Shown here piece after piece: positions 41,277 to 48,681 of a stretch of DNA of 64,000 nucleotides. The notes below the pieces were generated by a model that saw only the letters and a list, made by a program, of their open reading frames with translations, was not told the DNA's origin and searched no databases. The stretch's first letter is position 1, and each line of letters opens with the position of its first letter. The position numbers and the translations under genes were made by a program. Source of the DNA: Tildeniella torsiva UHER 1998/13D (GTDB lineage: Bacteria > Cyanobacteriota > Cyanobacteriia > Phormidesmidales > Phormidesmidaceae); NCBI GenBank assembly GCA_019358835.1, contig JAHHIH010000018.1:1-64000 (forward strand). The letters are read 5' to 3'.

Positions 41277-42884
41277 ATGAACCGGCTGATTTTTCAAACT
41301 CAACCTCCGGCCCTGGCGCCCCACCCCAACCGGGCAGATATCGCCTGCTTTGTGGGCTTTGTGGGCCGTCGCCCTACCCCCCTGCCAGGGGTGATGCAGC
41401 AGTGGCTGGTGGACCAGGGCTGGGGGCAGCCGCCCTACGGCCGGGCCGGGGCGCTGGGGATGGCCGAGAGCCCGCCCAGTCTGCTGGATGTGCCGGTACC
41501 GATCGACAGCTGGTCAACCTTTGACTACCTGTTTGCCTGGGATCAGCGCCCGGTCAGCCCCGATGGGGCGCTGCGGGGGGGCACCTACCTGGGGGCGGCG
41601 GTGCGATCGTTTTTTGCCCAGGGAGGGCAGCGCTGCTACGTGGTGCGGGTGGGTGACCCCTGGCCGTTCAACGCTCCCCGTGAACAGCGGCTCAACCAGA
41701 TCGAACGGCTGGTGCCGGGCTATCGGCCCCAATCACGCAGTCTGTTTAGCGGTTCGCCCAGCGATCGCGGCAGTTGGCACGGGGTCGGTCACCTGTTTGG
41801 CCTGCCGGATGTGGCGTTTTTGGGCCTGCCCGACCTGGCCGATGGGGTGGCTGCCGATCGCCCCGCCCTGCCGACCCAGTCGCCCGTTGCCGAGGAAGAT
41901 CTACCAGAAACCTTTGTGGTCTGCTCTGACCCCGCCCCGGCCCCGCCCCCGGACAGCGGGGTGCGCCAGCTGCCCGCGCCCCGCTGCGATGGGCTGGGCT
42001 ACGGGGAATGGGTGCGATCGCTGCACCTAGTTGCCTCCCTGCTAGAACGGCACCAGCACCAGGGCAGCCTGCGCCCGGTGCAGCTGGTGGCGGCGATTCC
42101 TCTGCCCCTGGCGGGCACTCCGGCAGAGCAGGACCTCTGGGCCGTGCTGGGGGACGATAGCGCGCCGGGGCTGACCACCGACCCCGCCGATGACGGCATT
42201 GCCAGCCGGTTTGTGCAGCTGGTGTATCCCTGGGTGCGCACCCCCGGCTCTGCGGCCCTGCCGGAACAACTGGAGAGTCCCGAGGGGCTGCTGATCGGCC
42301 TGCTGGCCCGCAATGCCCTCAGCCGGGGCACCTATCGCGGTGCCGCCAACAGCGCTTTGGGCGATGTTTTCAGCGTGGTGCCGCTGCTCTCCCAGCGCCA
42401 GCAGTGGGCCGTCCAAGGGGCAATCGGTCGCCGGAGCCGCGCCCTGATCGACCGGGTTTCGCTACTGGGGCCTACCCCCGACGGGCTGCAACTGCTGTCC
42501 GATGTCACCACCAGTCTGGATGAGCGCTACCGCCCCGCCAGCGTCAACCGGCTGGTGGCGGGGCTGATTCGCGCCGCCCGCCAGCTGGGGGAAGAGCTGG
42601 TGTTTGAAGCCTCGGGCGAGTACCTGTGGATGCGGCTGGAGGAAAGTCTGGACGGGCTGTTGCAGAGCCTATTCGCTGCGGGGGCGCTGCGGGGCACGAC
42701 CGCCGCCGAGGCCTATGGGGTGCGCTGCGATCGCACCACCATGACTCAAAACGACCTCGACCATGGCCGAGTCATTGCCCAGATGCAGATCAATCCGGCC
42801 CTGCCGGTCGAGCAAATCACCGTCGTGCTGGCCCTCAACGACAGCGGCCAGCTGCTCGCCCTGGGGCAACAGGAGGCCGCATGA
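41277..42884 (+). CDS. Sheath-family protein (second copy, divergent)
   Basis: 535 residues from ATG 41277; the longer frame upstream overlaps the tube gene and is unlikely. The C-terminus GVRCDRTTMTQNDLDHGRVI matches the sheath family; the rest is less typical: the N-terminus ADIACFVGFVGRRPTPLPGV lacks the usual APGVYVEE start. Antifeeding prophages also carry several different sheath proteins (Afp2-4), used at different heights. This one probably forms a special ring, for example beside the baseplate. Starts four bases after the tube gene stop. Confidence 0.85.
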   Translation: MNRLIFQTQPPALAPHPNRADIACFVGFVGRRPTPLPGVMQQWLVDQGWGQPPYGRAGALGMAESPPSLLDVPVPIDSWSTFDYLFAWDQRPVSPDGALRGGTYLGAAVRSFFAQGGQRCYVVRVGDPWPFNAPREQRLNQIERLVPGYRPQSRSLFSGSPSDRGSWHGVGHLFGLPDVAFLGLPDLADGVAADRPALPTQSPVAEEDLPETFVVCSDPAPAPPPDSGVRQLPAPRCDGLGYGEWVRSLHLVASLLERHQHQGSLRPVQLVAAIPLPLAGTPAEQDLWAVLGDDSAPGLTTDPADDGIASRFVQLVYPWVRTPGSAALPEQLESPEGLLIGLLARNALSRGTYRGAANSALGDVFSVVPLLSQRQQWAVQGAIGRRSRALIDRVSLLGPTPDGLQLLSDVTTSLDERYRPASVNRLVAGLIRAARQLGEELVFEASGEYLWMRLEESLDGLLQSLFAAGALRGTTAAEAYGVRCDRTTMTQNDLDHGRVIAQMQINPALPVEQITVVLALNDSGQLLALGQQEAA

Positions 42885-43399
42885 TTCCCGCCGAGGTCAA
42901 AGAAAACAGCCTATATCCCCTGCATGTCTTTCGGTTCCACGTCGATTTTCAGACCGACCCGCTGGTGCCGGGCCAGGCCACGCCCGTGACCCTGTGCGGC
43001 GGCGCGTTTTCAGAATGCACCGGCCTGGAGGCCACCATGGAACCCAAGGAAATTAAGGAGGGGGGCCGCAACTACGGCTCGGCCCAGCGGGCGGGCCAGG
43101 TCACCTTTGCCACAGTCATTCTCAAGCGGGGCATGACCACCACCCGCGACCTCTGGACCTGGTTTGAGCTGGTCAGCGAACAAGCGGGCTACGCCTACCG
43201 CCTGGCGGCCATCATTCGCCTGTACGACAACCAGGGCAACCAGCGCCTGGCCTGGAAGCTCGACAAGGCCCTGCCGATCAAGTTTAAGGCTGCCGATCTC
43301 AACGCCAAGGGCTCGGATGTGGGCATCGAAGAACTGCATCTGGCCCACGAGGGGCTGCACTTGTTCAATCGCAGTAGCACCGGGAAGGAACGGCAATGA
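42881..43399 (+). CDS. Inner tube protein (second copy, Afp5-like)
   Basis: 172 residues from ATG 42881. Same blocks as the first tube protein in altered form: LYPLHVFRFHVDFQ, GAFSECTGLEATMEPKEIKE, GGRNYGSAQRAGQ, ILKRGMTTTRDLWTWFE and DVGIEELHLAHEGLHLF. It is longer at both ends and probably forms the first tube ring at the baseplate, as Afp5 does; this is inference from family order. Overlaps the second sheath gene by ATGA and the next gene by ATGA. Confidence 0.88.
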   Translation: MIPAEVKENSLYPLHVFRFHVDFQTDPLVPGQATPVTLCGGAFSECTGLEATMEPKEIKEGGRNYGSAQRAGQVTFATVILKRGMTTTRDLWTWFELVSEQAGYAYRLAAIIRLYDNQGNQRLAWKLDKALPIKFKAADLNAKGSDVGIEELHLAHEGLHLFNRSSTGKERQ

Positions 43400-44544
43400 C
43401 CGCAACAATCGCACTCACCAAGGCCGTGTTTACCGTCCAGAGCGGCACCCACAGAGACACTACAGTGGATGTCCACTTCAACCCGGTGTCATTGCAGTAC
43501 GCCGTCTCCAACACCCTGGAAGAAAAAGGCTCGGGCAACAGCAAGAAACAGTACGTCAGCCAGAGCAGCGGCAAACTGACCATGGATCTGGTGTTTGACA
43601 CCACCCACGACGGCTCTGACGTGCGCTCCGTCACCGACCAAATTGCCCAGTTTATGGAGCCCGACGCCCAAAAGGTGCCGCCCGTCGTTCTGTTTGAATG
43701 GGGCACCTACAAGTTTCAGGGCATGGTCGAATCCTACAAAGAAACCATCGACTTCTTTGCCCCCAACGGCGTGCCCCTGCGGGCCAGCGTCAACCTCACC
43801 CTGTCTCGCCAAGACAAGGTGTTTGAGCCCAGCAGCTACTCCAAATTTGATCAACAGGACGGGCTCACCCCCGATGCGGTGGATGTGCCCGCCGCCCCAG
43901 TCCCTGGGGCTTCGGGTGGAGGCCAAGATGCCACCGGCTTGGCCTCCCAGGCGGGTAACCCCCAGGCCGGGCGAGCCCTCGCCGCCGCCAACAGCCTGGA
44001 GAGCATGCGCTTCCCCAGCGGCCCGCTGACGGTGGATGCCTCGATTACCCTGGGGCCACCCGTGGCTTTCGCCAGCGGCGGAGCCGGGTTGAGTCTGGGG
44101 GCGGGGGGGGGAATTGGTCTAGGTGCTGGCATTGGCGGCGGCGCAGGATTCTCCGCCGGGGCCGGGATTGGCGGCAGTGCTGGATTCTCTGCCGGAGCCG
44201 GAGCCTCGGCTGGAGCTAGAGCGGGCTTTTCCACCGGAGCGAGCATTAGTGCCAGGGCCGGATTCTCTGCCGGGGCCTCTGTGGCCATTGGTGGACGGTC
44301 ATCAGCTGGGGTATCCGCCACGGGCGGAGCCTTTGCCGGGCTCAAGTCTGGCCGCAGCCGAGCCGCCGTCTCCCTCGACCCCAGCCGTTTGATGCCGCCC
44401 CCGCCTGCCGCCGGGGTCACCGCCGGAGCAGGAACCAGCTTCCAACTCGGCGGCCAGATCAGCGGTCAGGGCTCCAGCAGCCTGCGGGCCGATGTCGGGG
44501 CCGATGTAGACCTGCGATCGCGCATTCAATTTCAGGAGCGTTAA
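43396..44544 (+). CDS. cis7: Tube-initiator (Afp7/CIS_tube) protein with Gly/Ala-rich tail
   Basis: 382 residues. The first about 155 residues are the CIS tube domain (VDVHFNPVSLQYAVSNTLEE, KLTMDLVFDTT, VLFEWGTYKFQGMVESYKET, LRASVNLTLSRQDKVFEP). In relatives this domain is followed by a LysM-like peptide. Here the C-terminal part instead is a Gly/Ala/Ser-rich repeat of the form GFSAGAGIGGSA over about residues 220-305. Such tails are flexible or fibrous; function unknown. Overlaps the previous gene by ATGA. Confidence 0.8.
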   Translation: MTATIALTKAVFTVQSGTHRDTTVDVHFNPVSLQYAVSNTLEEKGSGNSKKQYVSQSSGKLTMDLVFDTTHDGSDVRSVTDQIAQFMEPDAQKVPPVVLFEWGTYKFQGMVESYKETIDFFAPNGVPLRASVNLTLSRQDKVFEPSSYSKFDQQDGLTPDAVDVPAAPVPGASGGGQDATGLASQAGNPQAGRALAAANSLESMRFPSGPLTVDASITLGPPVAFASGGAGLSLGAGGGIGLGAGIGGGAGFSAGAGIGGSAGFSAGAGASAGARAGFSTGASISARAGFSAGASVAIGGRSSAGVSATGGAFAGLKSGRSRAAVSLDPSRLMPPPPAAGVTAGAGTSFQLGGQISGQGSSSLRADVGADVDLRSRIQFQER

Positions 44545-44547
44545 CCC

Positions 44548-44712
44548 ATGCCAGTTGTCTTCGACGAAGTAGTCGGCACCGTTGCCGCCCCCCCTGCCGC
44601 CGCCCCAGCAGAAGGTTCTGCCGCCGAACCCTCCCCCCTAGCTGCCGAACAAACCCTGCGGCACTGGTGGCACAACCGCGAAGCCCGCCTCGCCCGCCTC
44701 CGCGCCGACTAA
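44548..44712 (+). CDS. Small protein in the baseplate block (54 aa)
   Basis: MPVVFDEVVGTVAAPPAAAP followed by a Pro/Ala stretch and the basic amphipathic end LRHWWHNREARLARLRAD. It starts three bases after the previous stop. In antifeeding prophages a similarly small gene (Afp6, DUF5908) lies next to Afp7, so this is probably its counterpart. The HWWHNRE motif is likely the structured part. The gene is too short for ordinary ORF finding but is kept because of its tight packing and family precedent. Confidence 0.65.
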   Translation: MPVVFDEVVGTVAAPPAAAPAEGSAAEPSPLAAEQTLRHWWHNREARLARLRAD

Positions 44713-44752
44713 CCCCACCCCCTCACCCCCCACTCCCCACTCCCCACCTCCC

Positions 44753-45838
44753 ATGCCCGAAACCCCCCTCACCCCCACCGCCGTCTACAGCGCCCGCCCC
44801 ACCATCCGGGTCGATAACCAGGCCTTTGCCAAGGTCAGCGAGCTGCTGTTGACGATGGAAATGACCGAGCAGCTCGGGGGCCTCTCGACCCTGGAGCTGC
44901 GGTTTAGCAACGTGGCCAGCGCGCCCGAGGGGGAGGCCGACCTGGCCTTTGAGGACGATCAGATCTTGACTCTGGGGGCGGCGATCGCGGTCTACGGCGG
45001 CGACGAAACCGCCCCCCAGGAACTCTTCCAGGGCACGATTACGGGGTTGGAAACTGACTTTGGCGAACAGGCCCCGCCTGAGCTGGTGGTGCTGGCCGAA
45101 GACGCCTGCCAGCTGGCTCGGCTCCAGCGACGCACCCAGGTCTACGACAGCCTCACCCTGGCCGACCTGGCGACCCAGGTGGCCCAGCGCCTCAGCCTCA
45201 CCCCGGTAGTGACGGGGCTAACCGATGCGATCGGCACCTGGGTGCAGCTCAACGAGAGCGACCTGGCCTTCATGCGGCGAATTTTGGCCCGCTACGACAG
45301 CGATGTGCAGGTGGTGGGCCGCGAGCTGCATGTGTCGCCCCGAGCCGACGTGCGCCGGGGGGAGGTTGAGCTGGCGCTGCACAGTCAGCTGCGCCAGGCC
45401 AAGGTGCTGGCCGACCTGGCCCACCAGGTCACCGAAGTCACCGTCACCGGCTGGAACCCCGAGCGGGGCCAGCGGGTGTCGGGCACCAGCCGGGGCGATG
45501 CCCTGGGGCCGGGACGAGGCAGTCTGGGCAGCCAGGTTTTGCGCCAGGCTTTGGGCGAACGTCCCCACCACCTGGGCCATCTGGCGGTGGCGACCGATGC
45601 CGAAGCCCAGGCGATCGCCGCCGCCGCCTTTGACGCCCGCGCCCGGCGATTTGTCACCGTGCTGGGCACCGCCGAGGGCAACCCGGCCCTGCGGGTGGGC
45701 ACCCACGTCACCCTCACCGGCCTGGGCGATCGCTTCGACAACAGCTATTACGTCGTGTACACCTGCCACCGGTTTGATGTGGCCAAGGGCTACGAGACCG
45801 AGTTTGAAGCCGAAAGCGCCTACTGGGGAGGACAATGA
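44753..45838 (+). CDS. Spike hub (gpD/gp27-like, VgrG N-terminal type)
   Basis: 361 residues of the phage late-control D family. IRVDNQAFAKVSELLLTMEM and YDSLTLADLATQVAQRLSLT followed by WVQLNESDLAFMRRILARYD (the Q.NESDL.F motif typical of VgrG/gpD) and RFVTVLGTAEGNPALRVGTHVTLTG at the C-terminus. It joins the tube to the spike. In Pvc8 hub and spike are one polypeptide; here they are two adjacent genes. Preceded by a C-rich leader of about 40 bases (44713-44752). Confidence 0.87.
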   Translation: MPETPLTPTAVYSARPTIRVDNQAFAKVSELLLTMEMTEQLGGLSTLELRFSNVASAPEGEADLAFEDDQILTLGAAIAVYGGDETAPQELFQGTITGLETDFGEQAPPELVVLAEDACQLARLQRRTQVYDSLTLADLATQVAQRLSLTPVVTGLTDAIGTWVQLNESDLAFMRRILARYDSDVQVVGRELHVSPRADVRRGEVELALHSQLRQAKVLADLAHQVTEVTVTGWNPERGQRVSGTSRGDALGPGRGSLGSQVLRQALGERPHHLGHLAVATDAEAQAIAAAAFDARARRFVTVLGTAEGNPALRVGTHVTLTGLGDRFDNSYYVVYTCHRFDVAKGYETEFEAESAYWGGQ

Positions 45839-46536
45839 TGCCGCTGCCAACGCTATTTGACCTACCCACACCGGGCCGCACCGAGGGCTGCCATCTGGCC
45901 GAGGTGGTGTCGGTGCAAGACCCCCAGAGCCTGGGCCGCGTTCAGGTGCGGCTGCTCAGCCGCGACGGGGTCGGCCAGCAGGATGGGCCGATGTGGGCTA
46001 GGGTGGCCACGCCCGTAGCAGGCAACAACCGGGGGGCGTTTCTGCTGCCCGATGTGGGCGATGAGGTGCTGGTGGACTTTGTCCAGGGCGACAGCCGTTT
46101 CCCGATTGTGATGGGCGGGCTGTGGAACGGGAATGCCCCGCCGCCTGAAACTCTGGGTGGTTCTGGAGCCCAGGTCGATCGCTGGACCCTGGTGGGCAAG
46201 GCGGGCACCCGCATCGCCATCGTAGAAGAGACCCCCGACCAGGCCACGATTTCCTTTACGACGCCCGGCGGGGTGAGCGGCACCCTGACCGACGGCGGCG
46301 GCGGCCAGGTGGAGTTTCAATCGGCGGGCACCACCGTCACCATCGACCCCCAGGGGGTGTCGGTGCAGACGCCGTCAACGGTTAAGGTGCAGGCCAGCCA
46401 GGTGGAGATCACCTCGGGCCAGGTGACCGTCAACGCCGCCCTGTCAAACTTTGCCGGCATCGTCAAATGTGACGTGCTCCAGGCCACGACTGTGATTGCA
46501 TCCACCTACACGCCGGGGGCTGGCAACATATGGTGA
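45835..46536 (+). CDS. Spike protein (gpV/gp5 OB-fold type)
   Basis: 233 residues. The OB-fold VVSVQDPQSLGRVQVRLLSR followed by PMWARVATPVAGNNRGAFLLPDVGDEVLVDFVQGD and PIVMGGLWN is the Phage_base_V signature. The C-terminal third (VTIDPQGVSVQTPSTVKVQA and so on) has the Val/Thr repeat of a trimeric beta-helix needle ending in TYTPGAGNIW. No PAAR tip gene is visible in the window. Start is one of two adjacent ATGs at 45835 and 45838; the stop overlaps the next gene by 7 bases. Confidence 0.87.
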   Translation: MMPLPTLFDLPTPGRTEGCHLAEVVSVQDPQSLGRVQVRLLSRDGVGQQDGPMWARVATPVAGNNRGAFLLPDVGDEVLVDFVQGDSRFPIVMGGLWNGNAPPPETLGGSGAQVDRWTLVGKAGTRIAIVEETPDQATISFTTPGGVSGTLTDGGGGQVEFQSAGTTVTIDPQGVSVQTPSTVKVQASQVEITSGQVTVNAALSNFAGIVKCDVLQATTVIASTYTPGAGNIW

Positions 46537-48281
46537 CCCATCCTCATCCCATTCTGGTGCGCGGTGCTCTGGGCGATCGCCCCGGCCCCGCCATTCTGCA
46601 GCGCACCGACCAAGACGTGATTGGGGCACTGCTGGCGGAGCTGGTGCGTCCCGGCTGCCTGGCCAGCGTGGCCCAGACCCTGGCCCAGGAAACCAGCGGC
46701 GACCAGCTCAAGCTCTACCAGCCGGTGCATCGGGTGTTTCACCTGGTGCTGCTGGAGGTAGTGTGCGACTCCTTTGGCACCGGGTCGCCCAACCCCTACC
46801 AGCCCCGGCTCGACCCCAACCGCATCGACAGCGCCGGGCTGGTGCTGCGGCGCTATGTCGGCGACCCCGGCGATTCCGGAACGGATGCTCGTTCTGAGTC
46901 GGTTCCCGTTTCTGAGATGCCGCAGGCATTACGCTTCGCGAATCGCCAGCTGGAGGGCTGGCGCACCCTGGCTCAGCCCCCGACGGCCAACACCACCGCC
47001 CTGCGGGGCTGGATTCGCTTCAACACTTCGGGCGACAATCCCCTGGCAATTCCGACCGACAGCGACCTGACCATGGACCCTGACCCCCAGCGGCGGCGGC
47101 CCCGGCTACCCCTCAAAACCGGGCAGGCCGAACTCGATCGCGACCTGGCCCAGACCTCCCTGATGCGGCTGGCGGCAGAAACGCTGTCAGAGCATACCTC
47201 ACCCCTATTTGTCGCGCCACCAAACGTGTGTGAAGCCCTGGGCAAGACCCTGCTCTACGGCCTAATTCCCCTCACCAGCCAGGAATTTAGCGAGATTCAG
47301 AACCCGGAGCAGGCCTTTCCGGCAGAGTTTGTGCAACAGCATCTGCCGCCCTACCTGCGATCGGGCAGCGCAGCGGTGCCCCGCCCCGGTCAGGGTTTGA
47401 CCGGGCGACAGGTGGCGGCGATCGCCGACCCCAACGAGAACCCCAGTTCTAGTGCAGAGGCTCGGCTAGACTACGCCCTGATTCAGGCCTACGTGGGCTT
47501 TCTGCGCCAGCTTCAGGGGGAATTTGAGGCCTTTAGCGATCGCGCCGATGCCCGCGCCCTCTACGGTCTGCTCAACCAGATTGCCCTGCCCTACGCCGAC
47601 GGCGGCGATTCCGGAACGGATCGCTTCGCGAATCGCCCCGCCGGGGAGGCCCTAAAGGAAGCCGCCGCCCGGCTGCTCGATTCCCAGAGCAGCGTGCCCG
47701 TGGCGATGCCGGTGGGCTGGCCCCCTTTGACCGCCAGCCTCAGTGACCAGATCGCTCAGCAGGTCAAAGCCATTCTCGATCGGCGGCTGCGGGCCTCAGC
47801 CCCCCAGGAGGGCCGCTTCGATGACCTCGACCGGGTCTACCAGATCTGCGCCTTTGTGCGGGTCAAGACAGAGGATGGCTGCCCGGCCAAACTGCACTGG
47901 AGCGCCCCCAGCCCCACCTTTACGCTGGCCCGCTGGTACGACAACAGCCCGGTGCCCCCCGTGCAGGTGGCCCTGCCCGACCTGCTGGGCAAAGACCGCG
48001 AATCGGCCCTGCAAACCCTTAAGCCCAACGTCACCTTTGCCGTGCCCGCCGGGCTGTTTAACGCCCTCGACGGCATGACCCTGCAAGATTTGCTCGACGG
48101 CAAAAAGCCCTCCGGCAGCGGCCCGGCCCTCGACTGGATCTGCGGCTTCAACATTCCGATCATCACCCTGTGCGCCTTTATCGTGCTGAACATCTTTTTG
48201 CAGCTGCTCAACTTCATCTTCCAGTGGCTGCTGTTTATCAAGATCTGCATTCCCATTCCCAAACTCGGCGGCGAGGAGTAA
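46530..48281 (+). CDS. Unknown baseplate-block protein with hydrophobic C-terminus
   Basis: 583 residues. I do not recognise the family. The first 530 residues are soluble and mixed alpha/beta (RRYVGDPG, GKTLLYGLIPLTSQEFSEIQ, YALIQAYVGFLRQLQGEFEA). The last 50 contain one long or two short hydrophobic helices (ICGFNIPIITLCAFIVLNIF then LQLLNFIFQWLLFIKICIP), ending IPIPKLGGEE. It lies between spike and gp25 genes, where a membrane anchor of thylakoid-attached systems would fit. The coding sequence is interrupted twice by GGCGATTC...GAATCGCC palindromes, read in frame. Confidence 0.7.
   Translation: MVTHPHPILVRGALGDRPGPAILQRTDQDVIGALLAELVRPGCLASVAQTLAQETSGDQLKLYQPVHRVFHLVLLEVVCDSFGTGSPNPYQPRLDPNRIDSAGLVLRRYVGDPGDSGTDARSESVPVSEMPQALRFANRQLEGWRTLAQPPTANTTALRGWIRFNTSGDNPLAIPTDSDLTMDPDPQRRRPRLPLKTGQAELDRDLAQTSLMRLAAETLSEHTSPLFVAPPNVCEALGKTLLYGLIPLTSQEFSEIQNPEQAFPAEFVQQHLPPYLRSGSAAVPRPGQGLTGRQVAAIADPNENPSSSAEARLDYALIQAYVGFLRQLQGEFEAFSDRADARALYGLLNQIALPYADGGDSGTDRFANRPAGEALKEAAARLLDSQSSVPVAMPVGWPPLTASLSDQIAQQVKAILDRRLRASAPQEGRFDDLDRVYQICAFVRVKTEDGCPAKLHWSAPSPTFTLARWYDNSPVPPVQVALPDLLGKDRESALQTLKPNVTFAVPAGLFNALDGMTLQDLLDGKKPSGSGPALDWICGFNIPIITLCAFIVLNIFLQLLNFIFQWLLFIKICIPIPKLGGEE
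46869..46947 (+). repeat. Palindrome-ended insert, long copy
   Basis: GGCGATTCCGGAACGGAT starts and CTTCGCGAATCGCC ends the 79-base segment. The ends are inverted (GGCGATTC / GAATCGCC). It lies inside the gene at 46530 and is translated (GDSGTDARSESVP to ALRFANRQ). Confidence 0.6.
47604..47637 (+). repeat. Palindrome-ended insert, short copy
   Basis: A 34-base copy that begins and ends with the same words as the segment at 46869 (GGCGATTCCGGAACGGAT, CTTCGCGAATCGCC) but lacks its interior. It is translated as GDSGTDRFANR in the same gene. Confidence 0.65.
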
Positions 48282-48285
48282 CCCC

Positions 48286-48678
48286 ATGTCTATCCCATCT
48301 CCCATTGCCACTGGCTGGCCCCTGCTGCCCCGGCCCGACGCCCAGGGGCAGATGCACTACCCCAACCTCGAGACCAGTGTTCGCCAGACGATCGAGGTGA
48401 TTTTGCGCACCCGGCCAGGGGAACAGCTGATGCGCCCCGACTTTGGGGCCGGGCTGGAGCGGTTTTTGCAGGAGCCCAACCTGCTGGTCACCCGCCGCCG
48501 CATCCAAAACCTAATTACCGAATCGCTCCAGCGCTGGGAAACCCGGATTTTGATTCACCGGGTCGAGGTGGAGGAACTGCCCGACCAGCCCACCCACATT
48601 CGCATCGAAATTCTCTACCAGATCAAGCGGACGGGGGCGGCTCACCGTCTGGGGTTGACCCTACAGTTGGAGGAGTAA
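48286..48678 (+). CDS. cis9: Baseplate wedge protein, gp25-like
   Basis: 130 residues of the GPW/gp25 family: VRQTIEVILRTRPGEQLMRP, FGAGLERFLQEPN, TRRRIQNLITESLQRWETRI and HRVEVEELPDQP. The RTRPGEQLMRPDFG segment corresponds to the conserved EPR-type region. It helps anchor the sheath to the baseplate. It is 4 bases after the stop of the upstream gene and 3 bases before the next, confirming an operon. Confidence 0.92.
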   Translation: MSIPSPIATGWPLLPRPDAQGQMHYPNLETSVRQTIEVILRTRPGEQLMRPDFGAGLERFLQEPNLLVTRRRIQNLITESLQRWETRILIHRVEVEELPDQPTHIRIEILYQIKRTGAAHRLGLTLQLEE

Positions 48679-48681
48679 GCC

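Noticed and set aside
43851-44420. 189-residue minus-strand frame opposite the Gly/Ala-rich tail
   Set aside because: Pure Pro/Ala translation of the complementary GC-rich repeat.
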